Positions 45,501 through 57,347 of a stretch of DNA of 64,000 nucleotides are shown in pieces. Within the stretch, counting starts at the first letter, position 1; each line of letters opens with the position of its first letter. The notes beneath the pieces are model-generated. The model was not told the origin of the DNA. It saw nothing but the letters and a program-made list of their open reading frames with translations, and did no database searches. Origin of the DNA: Hydnum rufescens UP504 (lineage: Eukaryota > Basidiomycota > Agaricomycetes > Cantharellales > Hydnaceae); contig MU128955.1 of the NCBI GenBank assembly GCA_014904985.1, positions 1 through 64,000 on the forward strand, read 5' to 3'. The translations under genes and the position numbers were made by a program.

Positions 45501-48500
45501 CATTGTCCCTTGCTGATTCATCTTTTGGTGGCATTGACAACATAGTATGTAAGTGTGGATGTCCTTACAATTCCTTGCATTTTCCCTTGCTGATTCATCT
45601 TTTGGTGCATTGACAACATAGCTTGTAAGTGTGGATATTTACAATTCAATGCATTGTCCCTTGCTGATTTATCTTGTGGTGCATTGACAACATAGCCTGT
45701 AAGTGTGGATATCTTTGAATTCAATGTACTGTCCCTTGAAGATTCATCTTTTGGTGGCATTGACAATGTAGTATGTAAGTCTTGATGTCTTGGAATTCAA
45801 TGCATTGTCCCTATCTTTTTGTGGCATTGACAACATAGGTGTAAGTGTGTGATGTCTTAGAATTGAATGCATTGTCCTTTGTTGATTCATCATTTGGTGG
45901 CATTGACAACATAGCCTGTAAGTGTGGATGTCTTTGAATTGAATGCATTATCCCTTGTTGTTCATCTTTTGGTGGCATTGACAACATAGGGTGTAAGTGT
46001 GGATGTCTTAGGATTCAGTCCATTCTTCCTTGCTGATTTATCTTTTGGTGGCATTGACCAAATAGTATGTAAGTGTGGATGTCCTAGAATTCCATGCATT
46101 GTCCTTTTCTGATTCATCTTTTGGTGGCATTCACAACACAGCATGTAAAGTGTGGATGTCTTAGAATTCAGTGCATTGTTCCTTGCTGATTCATCTTTGG
46201 TGGCATTGACAACATAGCCTGTAAGTGTGGAGGTCTTAGAATTCAATACACTGTCCCTTGCTAATTCATCTTTTCATGCATTGATAACATAGTATGTAAG
46301 TATGGAGCCTTAGAATCCAATGCACTGTCATCTGCTGATTCATCTTTTGGGGCATTGCAACAAGCTGGGATTGACAACATAGGATGTAAGTGTGGATGTC
46401 TTAGAATTTAATAAATTCCCCCTTGCTGATTCATGTTTTGGTGGTATTGATGACATAGGATGTGAGTGTGGATGTCTTGGAATTGATTGCATTTTCCCTT
46501 GCTGATTCATCTTTTGGTGGCATTGACAACATAGTATGTAAGTGTGGATGTCTTAGAATTGAATGCATTCTCCCTTGCTGATTCATCTTTTGGTGGCATT
46601 GACAACATAGTATGTAAGCATGGATGTCTTAGAATTGAATGCATTGCCCCTTGCTGATTTATCTTTTGATGGCATTGACAACATAGTATGTAAGTGTGGA
46701 TGGATGTCTTAGAATTCAATGCATTGTCCATTGCTGATTTATCTTTTGGTGGTATTGAAAATGTAGTATGTAAGTGTGGATGTCTTGGAATTCAACGCAT
46801 TGTCCCTTGCTGATTTATTCTTTGGTGGCATTAACCACCATAGTATGTAAGTGTGGATGTCTTGGAATTTAATGCATTGTCCCTTGCTGATTCATCTTTT
46901 GGTGGCATTGACAACATAGTATGTAAGTGTGGATGTCCTTACAATTCCTTGCATTTTCCCTTGCTGATTCATCTTTTGGTGGCATTGACAACATAGCTTG
47001 TAAGTGTGGATATTTACAATTCAATGCATTGTCCCTTGCTGATTTATCTTGTGGTGGCATTGACAACATAGCCTGTAAGTGTGGATATCTTTGAATTCAA
47101 TGTACTGTCCCTTGAAGATTCATCTTTTGGTGGCATTGACAATGTAGTATGTAAGTCTTGATGTCTTGGAATTCAATGCATTGTCCCTATCTTTTGGTGG
47201 CATTGACAACATAGGGTGTAAGTGTGGATGTCTTAGAATTGAATGCATTGTCCTTTGTTGATTCATCATTTGGTGGCATTGACAACATAGCCTGTAAGTG
47301 TGGATGTCTTTGAATTGAATGCATTATCCCTTGTTGTTCATCTTTTGGTGGCATTGACAACATAGGGTGTAAGTGTGGATGTCTTAGGATTCAGTCCATT
47401 CTTCCTTGCTGATTTATCTTTTGGTGGCATTGACCAAATAGTATGTAAGTGTGGATGTCCTAGAATTCCATGCATTGTCCTTTTCTGATTCATCTTTTGG
47501 TGGCATTCACAACACAGCATGTAAGTGTGGATGTCTTAGAATTCAGTGCATTGTTCCTTGCTGATTCATCTTTGGTGGCATTGACAACATAGCCTGTAAG
47601 TGTGGAGGTCTTAGAATTCAATACACTGTCCCTTGCTAATTCATCTTTTCATGGCATTGATAACATAGTATGTAAGTATGGATGCCTTAGAATCCAATGC
47701 ACTGTCATCTGCTGATTCATCTTTTGGTGGCATTGGCAACATAGCGTGTAAGTGAGGATGTCTTAGAATCCAATGCATTTTCCATTGCTAATTCATCTTT
47801 TGGTGGCATTGGCAAAATAGTATGTAAGTATGGATGCCTTAGAATTAAATGCCTTGTTTCTTGCTGATTCATATTTGTTGGCATTGACAACATAGTATGT
47901 CAGTGTAGATGTCTTAGAATTCAATGCATTGTCCCTTGCTGATTCATCTTTTGGTGGCATTGACAATATAGCCTGTAAGTGTGGATGTCTCCCAATGAAA
48001 ATGCATTTTCCCTTGCTGATGCATCTTTTGGTGGCATTGACAACATAGCGAGTAAGTGTGGATGTCTTGGAATTCCATGCATTTTCCCTTGCTGATTCAT
48101 CTTTTGGTGGTGTTGACAATATAGGATGTGAGTATGGAGGTCTTACAATTCAATGCATTCTCTCTTGCTCATTCATCTTTGGGTGGTATTGATAACATAG
48201 GTTGTAAGTCTGGATGGCTTGAAAGGGAAACCATCATCCTCACTAAGTCATCTTTTGGTGATGTTGACAATGTAGGAAGTGAGTCCAGCTGTCTTGCAAT
48301 TCAATGCATTTCCCCTTTCTTATTCCCTGTTTTGTGTCATTCCCAATGCAGCCAGTATGTTTAGATGTCTTAGGATTCAATGCATCATTGCTTCCTGATG
48401 TCCCACTTGGTGGTTTTTCCCACATAGGAGGTCAGTCCACATATCCCACCCCTTCATTTGTGGCCCCTCAATCTCTTCCATGCTGGCATGTATGCCTTAG
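36557..48500. repeat. 12-kb array of a ~76-bp minisatellite
   Basis: About 150 units. The consensus contains TGTAAGTGTGGATGTCTTAG, then AATTCAATGCATTGTCCC, TTGCTGATTCATCTTTTGG and TGGCATTGACAACATAG. Units are divergent at 36.6-39.0 kb and nearly uniform at 39.0-48.1 kb. Minus-strand ORFs of 60-150 codons (repeats of ...DESARENALNSKTSTLT...) are a by-product of units whose length is a multiple of three. Two higher-order tandem duplications are present: 37905-41355 with 41356-44820, and about 44997-46366 with 46367-47740. Confidence 0.9.
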
Positions 48501-48831
48501 GATGTATGTTCACATCTCTTAGTATTCTGTCTATGGTCTCTGGCTCATACACATTTTTCTGATATTTTTGGTTCAGCTTGTGAGTTCTTAGATCTATATC
48601 ATGCAATAATATTCTGTTTTCCCACTGCACTCCTCACAATTTCATTCATCCCAGGCAAATGTAAGTCACATCTAATGTGGGAAACCCAAAGGATTCTGTC
48701 CAATTGCAATCTTAATCATTGCTCACCTGTGCCTTCATTATATCTGGTAAATATTGTCAATCCTCACTTCCAACCTTATCCCTATCTCACATAAGTTTTA
48801 TTAGGTGCTCAAATATCCAGGGTAGCAAGGC
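48501..48831. other. Degenerate edge of the array
   Basis: Weak traces of the repeat, then unique CpG-poor sequence. No gene. Confidence 0.4.
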
Positions 48832-49203
48832 ATGTGTGCCCTTCCTCAAACAGTTGGTCAGTTTAGGTTTTCATTCCCACCTCCAGGGCATCTAAACATT
48901 CATTCCAGCATCCCCAGTCTATCCCATCCAATGAGAATGCTCAATATCTGGTGTTTATTTGTTGTCAGTGTTGAGACTGATTCTACATGCACAGGAGATT
49001 CCTTATCTTGGCTTGTTAAACTAGTGGTCATCCTTTGGATTCGGGGGGGGAGGAATGCAGATTTTCCTAATGCGCACAAAACAGAGCATACTGCTAGCTC
49101 TATCTATGACCAGATCAAGGATGATGGAGGTTTCCAGGGATCTGCTTCATTCAATATTGCAAGGAAACTTGCTAAGATCATTGATGAATATACAGCATTG
49201 TAG
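48832..49203 (+). CDS. Unknown ORF fragment
   Basis: A 123-codon frame whose last part, RNADFPNAHKTEHTASSIYD then GSASFNIARKLAKIIDEYTA, looks protein-like. The first half does not. No family recognised. It may be an exon of a lost gene or part of a transposon. Confidence 0.25.
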   Translation: MCALPQTVGQFRFSFPPPGHLNIHSSIPSLSHPMRMLNIWCLFVVSVETDSTCTGDSLSWLVKLVVILWIRGGRNADFPNAHKTEHTASSIYDQIKDDGGFQGSASFNIARKLAKIIDEYTAL

Positions 49204-50232
49204 GCATCATGTGCAACACCTGTATCAAAAGTGATGTCCTCCAATTTCAATGTGCTCAATCCTCATCTCTGCCAGAACATCATTTCCCCCTCCAGTGGAG
49301 ACTGTAAGCTGGAGCCATAGGTGATGGACTGTACAGTAACAACATTGCATGTATGTGTCAAAGTTGAAGTTGTGCAGATAGACTTGAAGCCATACTGGCT
49401 GCAGTTGAAGATCTGTGGATCCAACCAACAGTGCAATTCCACCCACTCTCCAGGTGACACTGCTGCTGAGGCCACAAACAAAAAGAGGAAAGAGATTAAT
49501 TAACCACATGCCAATCATGTGGGAATCCTGAGAGATCAAAACTATCCCCCAACTGTGAAGGGCAATAAGTACTACTTTCTTCACACAGCCACCACAGCCC
49601 ATCAAGATGACACATCTCCACAGCCAATGCAGCCCATCACCACAGCCTCCACAGTTCCCATCACTAAGCCTCACTAAGCTGACACGCCACTTACTAACTG
49701 TGATCCATCACTTTATGAATCCTGTGCATGTCCCTCCACATGTCAGGGTGACACTGCCATCAAAGCCACAAACAGAAAGAGGAAAGAGATTAATTAACCA
49801 CATGCTATCACAGTGGGAATCCTGCAGCACAGTCAGCCACAAATGGAGGTCTAGTTAGATATTATGAGCCTTGCATTTATATAGTCTAACTAGAGATTTT
49901 GATGCTGGGGCCCCTAGGGGCCCCTGCCTCCCACCTTAGACTGCACCATAGGAACTGGAAAATATAGTCATGGGGGGGGGGGATCAAATAACACTGTGAG
50001 TGGAAGTACATGGATATATTTGGCTGGGGTATTGGGGCCATACAGGCTTATCAGCAACTATGATTATTTATTTATCACTGTTTATTCTCATTATTATACA
50101 TCTATCATATCTATCTATCCTCTGCTTCACCTGGGGTCATGTGTTTTTGTTCAGCAGTTTTCATTTGGCAGAGTCATGATGTTCATTGGGTGGGCCTTCA
50201 CTTGGTGGTTCATTGTGGGTTCAGAAGAGTGC
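49204..50232. other. No gene; short direct repeat pair
   Basis: About 80 bp around GAGGAAAGAGATTAATTAA occurs at about 49450-49530 and again at about 49746-49825, roughly 296 bp apart, with scattered changes. An 18-bp perfect palindrome GGGGCCCCTAGGGGCCCC lies at 49907-49924. The minus strand at 50130-50232 may be a further exon of the hairpin-intron locus. Confidence 0.5.
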
Positions 50233-51867
50233 CTAGGAAAATAAACAATATGTTAGTGAAAAAAGAAACAAGAAAAGAACAAAAAACACAGCAAAACCAC
50301 ACAAAAGGAGCAGCCTGTGCTGCTCCTTTTGCATGATCATACACATACATACCATAAAAAACCACCACACACAGGTGTGTGAGGCTCATGCAGGTTGTTG
50401 GTGTCATGTTATCTTGATTTGGTGGGTGGTCCTTTGTCATCCTGGCAGGTTCTTTGGCAGCTGGGGTTGTTGCTTCAGGGGGGGTTCATTTGGTGGGCAT
50501 CCATTTTGTTCATTCTTATTTGGTGGATCTTCCCTTTGTGGGTTGTACTAGAATAATTCGCCAAGCTTGCAAGGTCTTATTTACACTTCCAGCCTTTGTT
50601 TATAGCACATTTCTTCATTGGACCAAACAATGGCAACCCCATGGGAACTGATTTGTAATGTAGCACCTTCATGCATTTGCTTCCAGGGCCTCCATGGGAA
50701 GAATGGCCACCCTGTGGGAACTGGCACATTTGGTTCCTTGGAGCCAAATCTGGCCAAACCGGCTCCTTCAGAGCCAAATACTCAAATATCCATGTAAACT
50801 ATGTCACTGCAATACATACATACATCCAAGCCATTGTATGGATGGCCCTTGGAGCCTCTGGCCCCACACTGGATAACTTTTGAGGGTTCCCATAATGCAA
50901 CTTGAATCAAGGCTAGAAAATGCTGGAAAATGCTGGAAAACATGAGCCTGACATGAGGCTAAGTCCTTCTGGTGACTCTCTGGCAGTGCTTTCTTCTGAG
51001 TGGTGCCCACCCTTGCATTCCTGGCAGTGAACTAAGTGTGAAGGCATAAGAGGTCAGATAAAATAAGGCTATAGAATCTGAAGTGCACTCCCCATCCCAG
51101 TTGAACTGCCCTGCCAAGGTGGTCTTCTGATCAGTCTTGTGGTTGAATTTGCACCCCCCTGGTTCTGTGACAGCAGGGAGATTGCTTAGAGGCTTTGCCT
51201 TTGAAGATAGCTACTGTACTCCATAACTGCAGTTGTCCTGTGCCTGTTCTCTACCTCAGACTGCTTTTGGACAAAGGGATCATGGAGTTGTGAGATGGCT
51301 TCTAAGCAGGATCAAGACTGAATTGGGACACAAATTGCACTTGTTAGTCGCACAGGATGGGCGGCCAGGTTGTGAAGGAATAGCCCTCCAGTATGCCTCA
51401 TGATGCAGACCTGGCAGCTGGCAAGCAAGCTAGACAGAATGAATGGCACTGTGAGCAATGTGCCACAGCCAAATTATTGAGCCAGACTCCTGGTGCTGGC
51501 CCATCAAGATTAGGTCAAACTTCAGGTGGGTTACTGTTCCCAGTTTGAGTTCTAAATATTGAATTAATTCTGGAATGAATTTGTTTGAGATTAGACAGTC
51601 AGCCTCACCCATCTGAGGCACCCATACCACAACAGATTCAAAGTCATGGAACACCAATTGCAGGTATGTTGTCCTATAAACTAAAGTGGAAATCTACAAT
51701 AATTTATTTGTACTTTGCAGAAAATCCTATTCCTCCAGTAACACCTCAACAAATCCTTGGTTCACACTCCCACATTGCCAGAATGACACACACACACCCC
51801 AGCTGCTGATCAACATGCTTCTCAATGAATTTGGCCCCTACAATCACCCACCCAGCAAGGAAACAAT

Positions 51868-54800
51868 ATGTTTAGATCTCTCCTTGCACATTCCTCTGAT
51901 GACTCTGGGAATGATGATACCATGGATGAGATTCAACCACTAATGGAACGGCTATCATTTGGAGGCATGAATACAAATATTGCACATCCACATCCTTCAA
52001 ATCCATTCCATATGACACCTGAACCACCACCACCACCACCACCACCACCACACCCTGAGCCACCCAATCCTGTTCCACCTGCACCAATGATGAAACACTG
52101 TTCATGTGGACACATGTGCCCAATCACATCCTTTACTCTGGACAGGAATGGTGTCTTATGCAATCAGTGTGAGAACTGTCATCAAGGGGATGCACAATAT
52201 CAGCTATGTCAACAGTCACAGGATATTCCAGCACCTCCTGCAACAAATAATGACTCCATTGCAGATCAGGATGGATATGATGCATTTGATGACATCAACC
52301 CCTTTGACATCTTTGTTGCAGATGAACCTGCTCTATCTCCTGCAGACCAACATCTTGTCCAAAAATTCTGGGACAAAGTCATGGAGGTTCAACAGGAGAC
52401 ATGTAATCACTGTCATGAAAAATGGCTTAATCTGGGGGTTGTTAATGGCCACTGCAAAGGATGTCATGCCAAGGGTGACATGTTCACATCTTTGAACAAC
52501 ATGGATCCTGGAAGGTTGCCTCCCACATGCCCTGACAGTATCCTTACACCAATGGAGGAAATCCTCATTGCACCCATCCATGTCATGATGTCTGCTGTCA
52601 GCATTCATGGTGGGCAGACAAAATATGCAGGCCGCATCTGTAACTTCCCATGCAACAATGCTTGCCTCTATGCAACTCTGCCTCTCCTTCCAGAAGAGTG
52701 TGACTTTGTTTGTCTATGTCACACTGCACATGACACTGTACTCAATGAAACAGTATATGAAGACACCCATGTTCATCGTCAGGTGGTCAGGGACTGGCTT
52801 CTCTTCTTCTGTGCCCATCACCCATCATATGCCAATGTCACATTCAGCCAGCAGAACCTTAATCAAATCCCTCATGATGGCTCTGTACACCACCTCTTTC
52901 CCCAGTTCAATTCCCAGAATGATGCCCCCATTGTTCAGCCTGGACCACCAGGGGATGGGGACACTAATGATGATGATCCTGGCACAATCACTCACTCATT
53001 CATACCCAATATCATGGCACCACAGACAGAACTTGAACAGCTTTGCAGTGCAGCAAATGGAGATCCTGTTGTCCTTCATATGCCATCCATTGGTCAGTAA
53101 CCAATAAGGGAATGGGATAATGTCAAAATTGCAATTGGTGCATTTCCCTCTCTTTTCCCCACTGGGTGTGCTGACTTTAATGAGGCTCATGACAAGAAAG
53201 TCACATTCTCACAATGGGTTGCCCATCTTCTTCACTATGAAGATGGAAGGTTTGCTAGGCATCCCTGCTTTTGATACTGGGCCTTCAACACTCACTTACA
53301 AGATGAAGCCAAGAAGGACACAGCTTGGTACATGTCAACACATCATGAGGAGGCTGCATGGACTGTGGATGATCTTCAAGATATGGTGCAACATGGGAAT
53401 GAGGAAGAGTTGAAGCAGGTGGCCAATCAAATTGCTAAGGCAGGAACCAACCTACCAGGATCAAAGCCATTTTGGAACAAGAAACTTAGGGAGCTCCTTG
53501 CTTCAGTGCGACAATTAGGCTCACCTCATGTCTTCATCACTGCTTCAGCTGCAGATCTCCAATGGCCTGATCTGCATCAACATATGCCATCCCATGTTGA
53601 AGATCTCAGCCAACATGCTGCATATTGTACTAGATGGGATGATTTGAATGAGAATCCTGCAATTGCAGCAGACTACTTTCAGATGCGCTGGGAGTTATTC
53701 TTCAAGGAGGTCATCTCAGTCAAGTTCAATGTAAAGGATCACTGGTGGTGGTATGTTTTATATTTCCAACATTGAACCTTCTAATGAGACTGATGTACTC
53801 TCCAGATATGAATGGCAGTGGCATGGAAGCAGTCATGTCCATGGTTTCCTTTGGCTGAATAATGCCCCACAACCAGAGGATTTAGACCTTGAAGACAATG
53901 ATAGTGTTCAGAGATTTATTGCATTTTGGGACCCCATTGTTTCCACTTGGCATCCACATCTTCATCAACCACCAGCACCCATTCATCCCTCTGCTCGATT
54001 TTGAAACACTCTTACAGATTCTCAGCAGGAGCTTGCAGAACTGCTCAATCACTTTCAATGACACACCAAATGCACCCACTACTGTCTTCGCAAAAGCAAA
54101 TCAACAGGACAAGAACAATGTCACTTCAGATATCCCAAGAATAAACATGACCTCTCAGAAATCCTCAGAAATGAGCATGGCTTTCCAGAACTTTCTACCT
54201 GTCACAATGATGAGCTGCTGAATCCTTTCTGCCCCATTGTTGTCATGGGCTGGCAGGCTAATGTTGATGTCCAGCCAATCCTGAGCATCAATGCAGTCTT
54301 GGCATATGCTTCAAAATATGTCACCAAAGCAGAGTCAAAGTCTGCCAGCTATCTGGATGCTCTTTCAACTATCTTGAACCAGCCTATGGATGGATTGAGC
54401 AATGCCAAACAAGCCTACCAGAAATTCCTCTCCAGTCTGGTTGCTGCGCATGACTATTCTGCCCAAGAAGTCTGCCACATTGTCCTTGGGAGACCCCTCT
54501 CAGTCTCTTCTCACACCCATCAAAATCTCTCTGTTTCACCAGAAGAAGGCACACTACTGGACTTTACTGATTCATCTCAGGAACATCATTCAATTCACCA
54601 GAAGTATCAGGATTGCCTCCAATATCAGGCTGATATCTGTCTTCTGGAATTTGCAAGAAAGTTTGATCTTGCTGGTACTAAAGAGAGGTGGAAGCCTCAC
54701 CCATGTGCACCTGAATACATTGTCAACATCTATCCTCACTATTCATCAGATCCCAATGATGATTCCTATTCTCTCCATTGCTTCAGTAAACTACTTCTAC

Positions 54801-55303
54801 ACTGTCCTTGGTTTGGAAATGAACCCTGGCTCCAAGATGAAGCTACATGGATTGAAGAGTGGGAGACATACCTTGCTTCTCACCCAAATCTTCTGCATGA
54901 TGGTCTCCCAGTTCCCCATAAAAATGAGGATGACAATTTGTCCAGTAGTGATGAGGACAATGCTGATCCACCAGGGGAAGCAAACCATATACTCCCCTGG
55001 ATGTGTGAGGCAGGTCTGGCACCCAATCATCAGGGTGCAGCCAACATTGCACACTTGGTCAGTCAAGATGTTGATCAATATGACTGGGTGAACAACTCAG
55101 GTCCCTCTGAACTGGTTGCCCAGGCAGAGTCCTGGCTTGAGGAGCAGAAATGCACTCTTCCTGATGCTGAGAATGAACTTCCATTCACTGACTATCATTT
55201 GTTGAAAGGGGAACAATGTGAAATCTTCCTGGGGGTCATGGCTCATATTAAACAGACAGTAATGCCTATAGAGGGCACAAATCCCACCTCCCCTTTGCAT
55301 TAA
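51868..55303 (+). pseudogene. Helitron Rep (HUH) part of RepHel, with TGA lesions
   Basis: The frame from 51868 encodes a Pro-run (52023-52053), Cys/His clusters (HCSCGHMCPITSFTLDRNGV, CNQCENCHQGD; CNHCHEKWL) and a Helitron-like N domain (FITASAADLQWPDLHQHM). After a probable 54-nt intron (53752-53806) it reads YEWQWHGSSHVHGFLWL, whose HVH is the HUH metal site. The two Rep tyrosines stand in AYASKYVTKAE (~54303-54335). Stops: TAA 53098-53100 and TGAs at 53272-53274, 54002-54004 and 54059-54061; most TGAs replace a position normally Arg. The product would nick DNA to start rolling-circle transposition, but this copy is disrupted. Confidence 0.85.
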
Positions 55304-56843
55304 CATAGATGGAACAGCTGGAACAGGAAAATATTTCCTCATTGGTGCAATATGCACATCTCTCAAGGTGCTTGCAGACAGCCTTGGCATTCCACAACCA
55401 GTCATTCACCTTGCACCCACAGGTGTCTCAGCCTTTGGGATTCAGGGGTACACCATCAACGGTGGATGTGCAATTGGAGTGAAGGGCTGGAGGCCCCTAT
55501 CTGGAACACATTTGGCTTGAATGCAGGAGCATTGGTTAAACTACAAAATCATCATTCTCGATGAGAAGTCAATGGTGGGGCACAAAATGGCTGGAAAGCT
55601 TGATTGTCACACATGCTAATTCAAGCCAGCCTTCCATGATGAGATTCTTGCTGGTCACAGTCTCCTCCTTTTTGGTGACTTTGCACAGCTGCCACCAGTT
55701 GGTGACTCCCCCCTGTTTACAACTTATGATGTCAAGGACCCAACAAACTTGGCAGTTGAGGGAAGAGCACTCTATCAGTCAATTCAACACTCAATCACTC
55801 TCCAGCATGTTTTTCGTCAGCAAGGCAATGATCCAGCCCAGATTTCATTCCAAGATGCTCTTATGGAGATTCGTGACATGAATCTTTCTGATGCTGGCTA
55901 TGAGTTGCTTAAACCTCACTTCTGGGATAATCTTTCTGAAGCTGAGAGAGCAGGATTTTCAAATGAAATACACCTTCCCACTTGTGAAGGTGTGAATTCC
56001 TTCAATACACATCAACTTGCTTCCTACAACACCCCAGTACTCATTTGCATGGCAAAAAATCATGGCCCAGATGCTTCCAAGGCCTCATCAGATGATGCAG
56101 AGGGCCTAGAGAACACAATTATGCTTTCAGAAGGGGAAAAGGTCATGCTCACAAGAAATCTTTGGACCAATGTTGGTCAGTGCTCTCTTTTATTTTTATT
56201 TTTACTTGCCTATTTTTATCCACATGCTTCCTTAGGCCTTGTGAATGGATCTCATGGAACTGTGGAAAAGATCCTATTTCATCCAACAAGTGACCCTAAA
56301 CATGATCTTCCTGCTGTCATTCTCATTCACTTTCCAGGATATACTGGTATACCATTTTCTTTTATGCTAGTCCAATTTATCCAAAAAACTTATGCCTGTT
56401 TACTAGGACCACTAGATGAGTGATGGCAAGCATTTAAATCCTCAGACCACAATGACCCTATCATACCCATCCCTGCATTCAAAACAACATGGGACAAAGG
56501 AAACAGCACTTGCTCTTGACTTCAATTCTCCTTGACTTTGGCCTATGCCATCACAGTTCATAAGAGTCAAGGTTTGACTCTTGAACATGCTGTAATTGAC
56601 CTTGGCACAAAGGACTTTGCATTAGGTCTTTCTTTTGTGGCTATTTCAAGGGTGAAGACTCTGGCAGGCATTGCATTTCATTCTTCATTTCCAGTTTCCC
56701 ACCTTAGAAATATTCCTGATGACCAGCCAGGCAAAACATCCATGAGGGAGCATATGCAGGTTGATAAAGAATGTTGTGCTAATCTTCTGTACATCAGGGA
56801 GACTTTTGGACAAGATTTGAGTATGTATGCATTTTTGGATTAA
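55280..56843 (+). pseudogene. Helitron PIF1-like helicase part, frameshifted
   Basis: After a frameshift near 55285 it reads INIDGTAGTGKYFLIGA (Walker A; the usual Ser/Thr after Lys is Tyr). It continues HLAPTGVSAFGIQGYTING, KIIILDEKSMVG (Walker B) and LLFGDFAQLPPVGDSPLF. 55749-56173 continues with QHSITLQHVFRQQGNDPAQ and ENTIMLSEGEKVMLTRNLW. An intron is likely at 56174-56235. After further breaks the C-terminal motifs are LAYAITVHKSQGLTLEHAVI and FVAISRVKTLAGIAF, ending at 56843. A 5'-3' DNA helicase of the PIF1/RecD2 class, covalently fused to Rep in intact elements. Several stops make it inactive. Confidence 0.85.
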
Positions 56844-57243
56844 TCTTTGTACATAATTGCCCACTTTTTTTGACAACTACAAGAGATTTGTTGAGCTAGA
56901 GATATGTTGAGCTTGGCCCCAAATTATGAGGGGGACCTCATAATTAAGCCTGGTAGATGATGTGTTAGTCAAAGCATCAACACCAGCACAACAAGAGCAG
57001 CAAGTGCTGCTCTTTTTGTGGCATTGGGGGTGCATAGCATTACTCACCTTACATAGAACTGCACATCTGCTGTGGTGGATGTGTGGTTTGCATGGGTTTC
57101 TCATTCAGCAGGCTTTCATCAGGTGGGTGTTCATTCAGAGGGTCTTTGCTTGGCAGGTCTTTGAAGGGCAGGTGTTCATTCAGTAGGTTTCCATTTAGGG
57201 GGGGGTTTGCTAGGCTTGTGTGGGTGTTGGTTCAGATTGTGAC

Positions 57244-57347
57244 CTAGAATATTAAGATATATATGTTAGTTAAAAATTCAAAGCTGTGCAAAAAGAGCTG
57301 CTTAAGCTGCCCTTTTTGTGCAGCTGTACCTACTGGGGGAGACTTAC
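57244..57347 (-). other. Example hairpin intron (104 nt, uninterrupted)
   Basis: Donor AAG|GTAAGTC at 57347, stem CAAAAAGGGCAGC/AGCTCTTTTTG around 57287-57320, branch TAACTAACA near 57265, acceptor TATTCTAG ending at 57244. It serves as the reference for the introns interrupted by transposons. Confidence 0.6.

Larger units (their letters stand above)
50558..56953 (+). mobile_element. Helitron, 6396 bp
   Basis: Starts TCGCCAAGC after a T and ends CTGG (56950-56953) before a T. Four nt upstream of CTGG is a 10-bp stem AATTATGAGG/CCTCATAATT (near 56923-56946). TC start, CTRR end and a 3' hairpin are Helitron features. It encodes the Rep and helicase remnants below in the same orientation. Ends were fixed by comparing with sister introns: joining 50557 to 56954 gives CTAGAATAAT|TAGATGATG, which aligns with CTAGAATATTAAGATATATA. 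Confidence 0.7.

Noticed and set aside
40881..48119. Many minus-strand ORFs of 60-150 codons with repeated DESARENALNSKTSTLT-like peptides
   Set aside because: They follow the ~76-bp satellite; frames change with unit length and are not conserved, so they are by-products of the repeat.
36557..48500. CRISPR-like array of repeats and spacers
   Set aside because: The whole ~76-bp unit is repeated without unique spacers, and the genome is eukaryotic.
48832..49203. P-loop exon of the missing second G-domain gene
   Set aside because: No GxxxxGK[ST] in any frame of this ORF.
52021..52053. Trinucleotide CAC/CCA repeat as a separate microsatellite
   Set aside because: Encodes the poly-Pro run of the Helitron protein; noted there.
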